Positions 45,344-56,224 of a stretch of 64,000 bases of DNA are shown in pieces (positions within the stretch are counted from its first letter, which is position 1; each line of letters starts with the position of its first letter). Origin of the DNA: Chrysoporthe austroafricana (taxonomy: Eukaryota > Ascomycota > Sordariomycetes > Diaporthales > Cryphonectriaceae); NCBI GenBank assembly GCA_001051155.2, contig JYIP02000004.1, forward strand, positions 2,846,383 to 2,910,382. Direction: 5' to 3'. Under the pieces are notes generated by a model. That model did not search any database and was not told the DNA's origin. It saw only the letters and a list, made by a program, of their open reading frames with translations. The position numbers were made by a program, and so were the translations under genes.

Positions 45344-47983
45344 ATGTCTGGCAGCGTGAAAAAGCTCATCGTTGGCGTGGACTACGGCACGACGTTCTCA
45401 GGTGAGTGTTCACATCGCCACGCTGCCATAATTGACGGGATCTGACTTCGAAATAGGTGTCAGTTATGTTTTCTCTGACGCCTCAAATGTCGATGATGTG
45501 GAGGTGCTGGACTCATGGGGTGCGGGTGATCAATATCAAAGACAAGTCCCTTCACGGATCTCCTACGAACCTCGCTTCACATGGGGCTATGATATAGAAA
45601 ATCGCGAGCTCGCATATTGGTAGGTTTTCAGGATGACTTTTCCTCCTTTCTGGGCTGCTTCAGGAGCAATGCCTGACAATATACTAAAGCTGGACCAAAC
45701 TCCTGCTGGACGACCATGCTATCCAAACCCAGCACGATGATGGCAACCTCAGAAAGTATGTTTCTCTTGTTTTTCTGTCCCCGCCTTTTTCTTTGTGAAC
45801 TTCTTTCTCCTCTTCCACCTCCTCCTCTTGGTCTCCTCATTCAGGTTAATCTCGAAGGATCCAAAGCGGCTCCATTTCTGACCATATACCGATAGATACT
45901 ATGGTGCCGGTTTCAAGACGACGCCCAAGGGCAAGACTGCCACAAACGTTGTTGCAGACTATCTGCAGCTTCTGTATAAGCACATGATGCGAGAGCTGGG
46001 ACGGAAACTATCCGAGGAGATTCTGGCTGTCACGCCCATACAGTTCTGGTTCACGCTCCCGGCTTTGTGGTCCCACAGGGCCCAGAATGCTACGCTGCAG
46101 GCGGCCACCAGGGCTGGCTTCGGGAGCAGAAACAGTGATGAGATACACCTTGTCAAGGAGCCTGAGGCGGCGGCCATTGCCTGCCTTAGTGGCTTGACAG
46201 CCAAAGGACCCTCACCACATGTTCAGGTATTTCCACCCCGTGGTCTAGCAGCAGACCTCTTGCTTCTCGTTCGAATCCATGCTAACGGCTTGATCACAAC
46301 TAGTCTGGCAAGATAGTTCTTGTTTGCGATTGCGGCGGCGGCACGGTGGTAAGTCTCAGTCCAACCACCATTCAGATCATCCAAGAACCTGGTTTGAAAA
46401 GCTAAGTGCAGCGCGGCTGATGAAGAATCCAGGATCTGGCTTCCTACGAGATTACTCAAGAAAGTCCTAAACTAACGCTGAGGGAAGTGTGCGTGAGTGA
46501 AGGTACGATTGCGAAATAGGGTACCACTAATATGAAATACATCACTGTACCAAGTACTGACATGATCGATGTTAGCCGGAAAGTGTGGCTCGACCACCAT
46601 CGACCGAGCCTTCTATCAGTTGATGAAGAAGCGCTTCGGAACAGTCTTCGACAGAGTACCGGAGGAGAAGCGCGGCGTAACCTCAAGATTTATGAAAGAT
46701 TTCGAGGCCGCGAAGAAAGATTTTGGAGCGTCCGAACATCCTCGGAACACGCGGTTGAATCTAAAGATGGCTGCGAAGCAACATGAGTACTACGATGACG
46801 AAGACAACGAAGTCATCTTGACAAGGTAAATTTGGAACCGAACTCTGTTTAATTACTTTCAGTATCTGACTATTCCGTTTACAGTACCGACATGAAGCAA
46901 CTTTTTGATCCTGTGGTGCAGCAAGTCCTGGGACTTTTGCAGAAGCAGATCAAGGCCACGGAGAAAGCAGGACGAAGTGTCAATGTGAGTGTCCCATCAG
47001 GGCTCAATACGATGCCCCAAATGGAATAGGACGTTGACAGTGCACACCAGACAATCGTTCTCGTCGGTGGATTCGGCACATCGCCCTACCTGTATAAGAA
47101 AATCAAGGATTGGTGCCCATCAGTGATCTCTGTATTCAACCCTCCAAGATCGTAAGTCCTCGACAGCTTCTCGTTCCGTGGATCGCAGATGGATGACTGA
47201 AAAACGACAGATGGGAGGCTATTTGCGTGGGCGCTGCCGTCCGAGGACTACAAGGACCAATGGTCAAGGAGAAGAAGAGCCGATCCCACGTCGGCTACAC
47301 GACGGGCCGACCGTTTGAAGAGGGTGTCGACAGTGATCATGATTACTATTTCGACTTCTACGGTAGAAAAAGGGTGTGTGACAAGATGATATGGATGATC
47401 GACAAGGTCAGCACCCCTTCTTTAGCGCATCTCTTGAGTTTGGGGAGAAAAGTGAGATCTTCGGCTGACTTCTGAGTAGGGAGAGACGATCACCGCCGAG
47501 ACCTCTAAGAGACGGTCGATCTATTGGACGTCGGAAGAAGGGGATGATAGGATCTACACGCTGGAGCTTTATGAGAGCACCGCGGATTCAGCTCCCGAGT
47601 TCCAGACGCACAACAGTAAATGCACTTTCGCCACCCATTGTACCCTGATCAGTGTCACTGACGTTTCTGCAGCGGTCATTCAAGTCGGCACTGTGATCTC
47701 CGACCTGTCCAACGTCGACTACAACGTTTTCGAGAACAAAGTAGGAAACAACGACAAGCGGACGTACAAGGTTGATTTTGAGCTTATGACCATTGTGGAG
47801 GACCAGCTTGGCTATATGCACTTCAAGGTGGTTGTCCAGGGTAAGGTGGTCGGTCAGGCGCGGTTGAGCATAGAGAAGGAGTCTGAGAAGAACGTGTTCA
47901 CTCAAGACCAGCTGCACCAGGTGTCTGACATTCTGTCTAAGTTCTCGGTGCAGCAGAACGTGGTTCGGAGTAAGTCGAAGTAG
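45344..47983 (+). CDS. HSPA12-like Hsp70-family ATPase, 12 exons
   Basis: Twelve exons (45344-45401, 45457-45619, 45690-45755, 45896-46226, 46304-46348, 46433-46502, 46576-46825, 46885-46984, 47030-47151, 47211-47406, 47480-47615, 47673-47983) give 615 aa. It is an actin-fold ATPase of the divergent Hsp70 group to which HSPA12 belongs. Phosphate-1 is GVDYGTTFSGVSY (residues 11-23), phosphate-2 is DCGGGTVD (215-222), and the adenosine motif is IVLVGGFGTSPYL. EPEAAAIACL, present in all Hsp70s, precedes phosphate-2. The usual Hsp70 substrate-binding domain and EEVD end are missing; the C-terminal 200 aa (YYFDFYGRKR, FELMTIVEDQ) are of the HSPA12 kind. The intron before exon 9 would be only 45 bp; an alternative acceptor at 47050 removes seven residues. 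Its clients are unknown. Confidence 0.85.
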
Positions 47984-49852
47984 AGTGGCGGACGAACTAG
48001 ATCTACGAACTTGGCTGTTATGATGGAGACTGTACCTATACGCAATGATTATCCATATACGACACGTGGTCCTCGCTATGGACCAGAAGAACTGCGATAT
48101 CGTGCCATGGCTTCTCAGTGTTGTCGTGAACAGCATGCTTCTTGAGTGACAGCTACATCTGTCTCTTGAATAGCGGGACGGCCAAGTCCGCCTTTTGCCA
48201 ACAACGAATAAGCTCGCTGCTCTCCCTGAATATCCTTTCCTTGCTCTCCCCATGAGCGCTCTACGGCGTCTTTGTCTCGTCCCAATGAACCACTCATACG
48301 GAGGCTGTGATTTGTTTACGTCTCTTGGGCACCAGACAACCAAGTTGGCCCCACGGCAATACCGAGAAGGCCCCCCCTGGCTGCCTCTCCCCGTTTCTCC
48401 GGATCAGCGCCCCACGGCATCAGATAGATGAACTGGTCACACCACGGGACTGAAACTGAACAGCATAGTCTCGAGACCATCGTTCAGATGAAAGATACTA
48501 TTCACCACCTGCTGGAGAATGCGCCTGTATTCCCGGCTGAGAGCATCTAAGCCAAGGTCCACCTGGCTGGGTGGCTGCCGCCGAGCTGTGAAACCATTTG
48601 CAGAGCTGGGAGTGAGACCCATGCTGCTGCATCCTTCCTTTCTGCCGGATCGGCCAACGCAGAGGAGCCCGACCTGTCTGATACCCAACGCTCGCTGATC
48701 CAGTCAGATTCTAGACCAGTTGAGCCCAAGTAAAACGTGAGATGTCTCTGTTGTCCGACGGTTCTAGACCATATCCACTGGATGGAGACGGAGTGAGCGA
48801 GGGTATGGGTAATCGGTGAAGACATGGAGCACGAGTTATCGTGGAACTGGGTTAGGTATGAATTATTGTTATGAGCCCAATGGTCGTGGACGGTATAAAG
48901 AGGCTCGATGACGGTCAGAAAGTCTGCCGTTGTAATTCGACCCATCCTGCTTCAGTCGCGAGGACTGCCTCTGAACATTCTCAGAGTAGCCGCTGAGGTC
49001 GAGGACAACATTGCGGTGAGCTCTACAAACGAGCAAGAAGCCAACGAATTTATAAAGCATTTGCTTTCTCTCTCTCTCTCTCTCTCTCTTTCTTCTTTCT
49101 CTTCCCTTTCTCTCTCTTTCTCTTCCCTTTCTATCTCATTTCAAATCTCAACAAATCGCAACGACTTGAATCAAGCAGAAAAATCCAGAACAAAATGTCC
49201 CCAATAGGACTAAGCAAACAAACTCCAAGCGCACGATAAATCCGAGTAGAGCAAAAACACACTTCCGGATGCATACATATTGTATGTTCCGTACCCCAAG
49301 CTGTAATCTGTGACGGCTGTCACATAACTGTCCTGTCGTCCAGCAGGTTGCCCCTCCAATGAATCTATATCATGCCCCCTTCCCTTCAAGAACTCAACAA
49401 ATTTTAAAAGCACTCGCTGCCCGTGCGAGGAAGTACCCTGAGCAATGCTTCTATGCAACTCGTATAGGGGACGCCGGCAGTCCCTACTGCGGGCTCAGTA
49501 CGCTGGACGGATCCAAATCCAGATGATCCAACGGCTGGCTGATTCTCCGGGTGATCCTGGATGGCATGCTTCGCGTACATTGCCATGATCTGGTGATCAT
49601 TGGCGCCGCGAAACAGCCTGGAAGGCCTTCTCACAGTGCGGCCCTGCACATGGCTGGGACTCATGAGGTCCGACAAGAAAGTAGACATCCTTAAGACGGT
49701 TTCTTTGTTAATCTTGCACTTGCAATGCTGAAGACTTCATATCTTTCGCATCTGTGGGAGCAGTCAGAAGTCTGGGCAATACTTCGAGGGCTGGAGCTGA
49801 TCTCAGATCAAGTCCTCAGACGGCGAATATGGCGAGACTGACCAAAAATTTT
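47984..49852. other. gene-free convergent region with a pyrimidine tract
   Basis: Minus-strand frames of 132 codons (48547-48945) and 94 codons (49404-49688) show no motif and cannot be joined by a normal intron. I treat the 1.9 kb as noncoding. The Hsp70-like and C2H2 genes both end here. Confidence 0.4.
49064..49136 (+). repeat. CT-rich microsatellite / pyrimidine tract
   Basis: About 70 bases are almost purely C and T, including an uninterrupted CT run of more than ten units from about 49067. It lies in the noncoding convergent region. Confidence 0.85.
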
Positions 49853-51524
49853 TCAGCCTGATTGCTGCGCGAAGGTGTGGCTTTGGTGCTGGCGCAGGTC
49901 GGTGCTCTTGACGGCGGCCATGTAGTCCGTGTGGATCCTTCCCAGGGTGTCCAGGGTGTCCTTGAGGCGGTTGATTTGCACCAGCACCATGGGATCATCA
50001 ATCTGGCCAAATTCTTGGACTGCATTGGGCAGGCCAGCTCGGATGGTGGACCATTCCTCTTGGAGTTTGGCTGATATGTCAACCTTGGCCGGCACCTGCG
50101 GCTCCATCTTGGGACTGGACTTGCGGGACTTGGGGGACTTGCGACCGCTGGCATTCTTGCTGCTGGAGTCGTTCTTCCTCTTCCTGGACTTGAGGGCATC
50201 CTTGCGTCCGTCTTCTTCGGGTGAAGGAGGAGCAGCATTGTGGACACGCTGCATGTGGTCATGGAGGTTCCACTTGCGGGGAAAACCATTTCCGGGCTGG
50301 GCACGGTCACATCCACTGTAGGTGCATGGATAAGGCTTGGTGCCATGGCCATGCATGCCGTGAGCCTCTCTCTCGTGCCGAAGCAGGCAGGCCGTGGAGG
50401 AAAATGGCAGTTCCTTGCAGCTCTCCATCTTGCAGCGGTAGGGCTTCAGGTGAGAATCAACGAATTTGCTGGAATAGGACCATGAGTACGAGGACAACGC
50501 TGAATATGGATGTCGCGAGAACTTACTCGTAGTTGCACTTGAGCTTCTCTGGCTTGTGGCAACAACCCGACTGTCCTTCCCAGGGGCAGTGATAGAGGCC
50601 GTCGGCTTGCGGAAATGCGTTCCTGTAGAGGGGGTGGTCCCTGGCACTCTCACCTTCGCCACTCGGGAGTTGACCAGCCCAATCATTCAACTGGACCTGC
50701 TCGTCACCCACAACGTTTGGCATGCTGACCTCGAGGTTTCCAGTGGTCATCATTGGCGGGACAGTAGGACCGACTAGGCTAAAGTTATCCATGACAGGGA
50801 TGGTAGGGGAACCCGACGAGACACTGGTGTTGGGAGAGCTGTGCATGATCAAACCCCAACTGTCATCCTTTGGTGTTGTGACTTCGCTGAGGTTGTCCCA
50901 GGTCGTAGTTGGTGAACCGCCAGATACGCTCGTCTCGAAGTTCAGGGGGATAGCACTGGGGTCCACGTGCTGGGTGGCAGCGAAGTCATTTAGGGCCGAA
51001 GAAGCACCGTGTCCGTCCATGTGGGAATACAGCATTTCCGGCGATGTTGTCAAACCGTGGGATTGCTGGAACAGGAACTGAGAATCCATGGCATGACCAT
51101 TTCCTTGGAGTCCGTCCGCGTATGTGGATTCATTACCTGTAATGTCAAAGCTTGACGCCTGCGAGGCGCTTTGTGACATGGCTGTCTGGAGTCTTGATCG
51201 GCTCCTGCTCGAGGCAGACTCGGTGGTGATCCTGTGGCCAGACGCAGAACCCTTGGAGGGAATCCGACGCATTGGCTCAGCCTTGTGAGTCTGATCATGG
51301 CCCACTGCGGCTGCAGTTGACATCCAGATGGGAAATTCATCCGCGGCATCCATCCGGCCTCTCCCAGAATAAGGGCCCAGTGTGAAAGAGTACTCCTCGG
51401 ATTCTCCTTGGTCTGCAAAGAAGTTCTGTGACCCTTCTACTGTCGTGTCCCACGCTGATCCTGACGGATCAGCTGATGGTCCTGTTTGAGAAAAAGAGAA
51501 AATCCCGGAAGAAGTTGAAGGCAT
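49853..51524 (-). CDS. C2H2 zinc-finger transcription factor, 5' end unresolved
   Basis: Exons 51524-50527 and 50468-49853 (58-bp GTAAGT...CAG intron) give 537 aa from the first in-frame ATG. The frame stays open upstream to about 51590 (ending near VETQDTDLRLSDYSYSQ) without an ATG, so an upstream exon probably supplies the true start. The N-terminal 320 aa are Ser/Thr/Pro/Gly-rich, as in activation regions. The DNA-binding part begins YHCPWEGQSGCCHKPEKLKC and continues across the intron as NYDKFVDSHLKPYRC. It includes one finger from YRCKMESCKELPFSSTACLL to its two histidines (RHEREAH) and one from YPCTYSGCDRAQPGNGFPRK to HMQRVH. A Lys/Arg/Ser run follows, then a short helical C-terminus. 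This spacing is typical of a fungal C2H2 group; the target genes are unknown. Confidence 0.82.
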
Positions 51525-52921
51525 AGGCTGAGAGTAACTGTAGTCGCTGAGTCGAAGGTCAGTGTCCTGTGTCTCCACGACCCCTTGCTAGAACAAACAC
51601 AACAGTCACAAACACTTTAAAAACCAAAACACAACGCAACGCAAGCAAGCAAAAGGAATAAAATTCATCAGATGGCACAACTTTGTCCTGTAGCAAGATG
51701 TCAGTTTTTACATCAGCAAACATCAGGTGTAGGAAGTTTACAGACCAAACTGAGAGTGAGCCACGGATGTGACCTGACAGGAGACATGTATCCCAGGGCC
51801 GGATTTTCCAGTAGTCGAATTCAAAGTGTCCAGGCAAGTATAACGAGGTCCGGATTAGACAGGGTGAACATCAGTGCTCTAGCGGTCGAGAACTCGGCAA
51901 AAGCATAGGCAGCAACAAACAGGTCAACAGCAGAAAAAGTATCAAACGGAACAGAAAGCAGGACAGCGTCCTGTGTCGTGCACATAACAAGTCGTCCCAA
52001 CAGGATCCATGCGGCAGTGCTGAAAAAACGTCAAGTTGTCCGGAACGTTCCTTTAGATTGTGCTCCGGTATCAGTCCAGGTGCGGCTGCACAGGCAATCA
52101 AAATGAAATTGCCGAGTCCTTGGGCGGACGGATTCCGCACCAGGCGGATTTCCAGGACGCAAGACACATCCTAAGAATCTCATACCAGAGAATTTTGTTG
52201 AATGCGACGAGGTAGTCAAAGCCCGGAGTTTTGGCGGTCAAGGGCGGCGCCCGGAAGTGTCGATCCCAAGGAAAACAAAGAAGATTCCGGTGGACTTCAA
52301 GGCACAAACAATCCAGGGGCCGGTTCCTGTCGCTAGCACGCAAGCTCGAGGCGATACTCACCTAGGCATCACAAGCGGACGCGAGACGCTGTCAAACGTC
52401 GAATTTCTTGACAGATTTCCAGTTCCAATGGACGGCTCGTCCAGATGTCCAGATCTCCAGGGGCATACACAGAAAGGGGTCCTCAAAACGTCCTGGGTCT
52501 CACGGCTCCTCGGTGTCCCTGGCAAAAAGTGGCCGGTTTTTCTCCATGGCCTGGAAGAATAGAAAGAGCTCCAGGCTGACAGGTTGTTGTACAAGCTCTC
52601 TCACACCAAAATGGTGGAACCTCAAAACACAAGACGCCTCCCAGGGGATGTAGACGAAGGGAAAGGTTAGAATAGTATACCTCGTAGTGGTAGCAGTAGC
52701 AGTCTGCATTCTCCTGTTGTTCGGGTCCATTGTGTATCCAATAGCGTCCGAGCGGCTGGTAGAGACCATATTGGATATTCCTGTGGGGGAGTCCTTGAGC
52801 GGTTGCTCGAATTCCTTGGTTTGACGGAGTACCAGACACTTGACGAATTGGTCAGAGGTGTGATACACCTGGATGGTAGTCCTTTGAGTGGCACAACGGT
52901 TTCAGTTGTGATCTCGGCGAA

Positions 52922-52956
52922 GCAGCAGCAGCAACAGCAACGGCAGCAACAGCAGA
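52922..52956 (+). repeat. CAG/CAA trinucleotide repeat
   Basis: Eleven to twelve triplets of mostly CAG and CAA, with one CGG, form an imperfect run. It lies in the presumed upstream region of the C2H2 gene on the minus strand. If translated on the plus strand it would be polyglutamine, but no supported gene contains it. Confidence 0.85.
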
Positions 52957-55900
52957 GACGGGGTCCTTGGGGCAAGAAAACAACGGGCAAGCTTCCAGAA
53001 CGGCCTGTTCTTTCTTTGTGTTTGCAGATTGTTTGTGGCAGATAGAGTGAAGAGAGAAATGCTCTTGGGGTTGAACAACAAGGTAGTGGAGCAGGTGGCA
53101 CTCGAGGGCCGGGCCAGGTTGTGGGTAGATAAGAGGTGGCGAAGACACGAGGCAGCGGGAGATCAGCAGGGGGGGCAATCCAGAGTGGGTTGTGTCGTTG
53201 GGCTGAAATGGTCCGGTGGGCTGCTTGTGTGGTGTTGATGATGACGATGTCTGGGAGGAAGAGAAGGGAAGCACGGGGAAGGTTGGGCACTGAGAGGGAC
53301 ACGGTTGGGTTTTAAGCTTGCAGCTTGACCGACAGGGCGTCGACAGGGCCTGAGCCCAGTATCAGCGCCTCGAGATTGGTAGGACCCACAGTGCTGAGCT
53401 GGCAAACGCCCACTGGACATAGGCGCCCTGTCCCCTACCCCGCTCTGCTGTTTGAGGACGCAGCACCCCTGTGAGCCCCCTGCCACACACGAGCAATGAA
53501 CATCGGTCCCGGCCCCCCCTTTATTGCTCTGACCTCCCGCCGTCCCACCTCCCATCTGCCTTCTCCATCACGAGCACCCACGGCCGGCCTCATCACGGCG
53601 CCTTCTCGTGCCTGTGTCGTCTCACCACCTTCCGCCTGAACACTAGATATGCACGCCCGTACGGGCTATCACATCGGCCGCAGGAGGGGGAGTGTCGAGG
53701 TGTGAGCTGGCACCAGAGGACTGCAGCTGTCATTCGTCTCTGCTCCCCTCACCGACTCCTGCCGATATGCGCCGCGACATGACTCTGATCATGGCTGGCT
53801 GGGTCAGCGTCATTTCCAGGACCGGAAGAACCACCTGCCTTGGTTCCAAGAATTCCGGAGTAGCGCGCCGGGCGTGTAGGATGCCTTCCCGGCCAATAGT
53901 CCTGATGGCACGGCAGTTGGGATGGTCTGCTATGGCGCTCGACTGGCCAGCCTGACTCCTGCGAAGACAACACATCCATGCAGAGAGGCAGGCCAATTTC
54001 TCATCACGCCGAGGCTCGTGCGTAAGTGCTCCACGCACCGGGCGAGTCAACTGCCCTGTCCCCCGACGCCCATCCGGAGTGAAGCACATCCGCACTTCTA
54101 CGTGTCGGTACAAAGATTGTCCTGTCCTCAGGCCCAGCCTCGAACGACGCGCGACATCTCTGGATACTTATGATTCGATCGATTCCCTGCATAATTCCAA
54201 GAATGTCAAGATTCCGATTGCTAACGCGGCTAGCTGTCCGAGGCGTGCTGCCTCGGAGCCTCGGGTGCCCAGCGTCCTCCTGCCGATCACCATATCGAGA
54301 GGAAGGCTGACCAGGCTAGCAATCTGACCCGACATGCCCGAGCCCCCCTCCCCCTTCCTCCAGTTGATGAGATCTACGGTTGAGCCTGGGATTCGAGCCT
54401 CACCGTCTGGGTTTGTGAGTTGGCTGGTCTTCTACAGCCTCGCCCCTACCATGACGCAAAATCCGCTTCGGCAACACTCTTGAACAGGCATCGAATTGAT
54501 GGCATTATGAATGAAATGTTTCGTTCTTGCTTTCTACTAGTAGAGATGCACTGTTCTGGGACCGCCAGTGGTGTCGTCTCTAGAGGTACTTTTACCTCGT
54601 TCGGCCCAGCGCAGGCGAGACTTTCGAAAAAGCAGCGGCAGCCATGAGCCGACTCACCCTTTCGCGCAGGTATTATCATCGCTGATTATGCTTACAACTG
54701 CTGAATGATCTTGATGACTATTACTATTAGTCGTCTTCTTTTCTTTTTCTTGACGCCCCCCGGCGGAAGTCTGCTGCATCGGCGTCGGTAAAACAGCCTG
54801 GCTTTTCGGCTTGATCTGACGCCGATTGATGAGAAGCAACTGCCTAACGACGTGTTCGCCGTCATGGCTATCTGAGATGAGGACGACCACGAACGGCTCA
54901 CGCAATTCGTGACAAATGCGACGTCCTCAGGCACTGCCTAATGGTTGGGCAGCTCTGACAGTGGCTATGAAACTTCCTTGTGCTAATGGGTACCTTGAAG
55001 GGCTGCATCGTCTTTGGGTGACGAGGTCTGCAGAGATCTCGATGCACTCGACTGAGAGGCCTGCGGTATTGTTGGTGAAACCTCATTGATTGGGATGTAG
55101 CAGCAGGCCACTGCCATCGCTAAAGGTTATCACTCGTGGGAAAGACCATTGATGACGGTTCTCGTTCCGTCCTCCCCTTCGTCTTTTCTGTTTGAACTGC
55201 TACCTACACAAGCCTCGCGCATGCCCGCAACTCTTACAGCCTCACATTCCGGGCCAGACATCTAGATATGTTGACTGGCCACCGTGGTGCATCCATCGTT
55301 CGACACAGTGAGCTTACAGAGGCGCCGTCTCAGTACAGCTCAGCCGCAACTACGTTTTTCACCACGATAGTCCACGGAACTTCCCTCTCCTTTTCACTTG
55401 TTTCTTGTTCCTCGGCAGAGGGTGCCGAAGGGCCGGACCCGCGAGTCTGGTGAGCAGCATGAGGTAAAGGGTGGAATGGTGTCGGTGTATCGTGCAAAAG
55501 AGACCAGTGGTCCATGCCGTTTGTCATACTTGCCCGAGGCAAGGCAGCGTTGTTCTTGCTCGCTTACGCCGGATTGCATCGCATCCGAGACTGGTTGGAC
55601 CTCTAGATCTTTCGACATCAGAGATTCTTAGGGCAGAAGCAACTTGACTGGGCAGCGTTCTGGACAATACAGCGGAGGACACCAATCAGGAAACCGAGAT
55701 CTGCGATGCGTGCAGGCCTGAAGCCCGATTCATAGCATCATGGATCTGCTTCTCGTGATACTACCCGCGCTGCGGGCTGAGTATTCACGTCATAAATCGG
55801 CGTTCATCTACGACATATTTCGAGCTGTTGAACGCGGGCGGGCTGAACGCAGGCATGCTGGGGGGATGGGCTCTAACGGCGGCTGGAAACCCGCAAGTCG

Positions 55901-56196
55901 CTTCAGACTTAGAGTAGCAGATGAGTTCCTCTTGAGTCTCGAAAGCTACTCAGCGCTTGGATGGGCCTGGTAAGGTGAGTAGCATCGATCAGCACTTCAC
56001 AAGCCTATCGAAATGGTCACGCCAACACAGCTTCAAAGCCCGCGTGCTCTCGGCCGCGATGGTAAGCAGGACGCGGAAATGCAACTTGTCTCCCGCCTTG
56101 CCTCTAGGTCAAGCCCAGAGGAGGCTCTGCTTGACCGCTGAAAAGCCGCCTGGATACCATGCCATCCTCACCCTGGTCAAACTAAGCGACTGAGCA

Positions 56197-56224
56197 GCAG
56201 GCCTGGTGCAGCAGGCCTGGTGCA
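56197..56224 (+). repeat. perfect 14-bp tandem duplication
   Basis: GCAGGCCTGGTGCA occurs twice in direct succession within the noncoding region. Confidence 0.85.

Noticed and set aside
48547..49688. Minus-strand frames of 132, 94 and 82 codons as a possible spliced gene
   Set aside because: The frames cannot be joined by a GT-AG intron longer than 37 bp, and no motif supports them.
54360..54420. Possible tRNA on either strand (ATTCGAGCC / GGCTCGAATCCC)
   Set aside because: The five-base stem flanking the loop does not pair and there is no acceptor stem.
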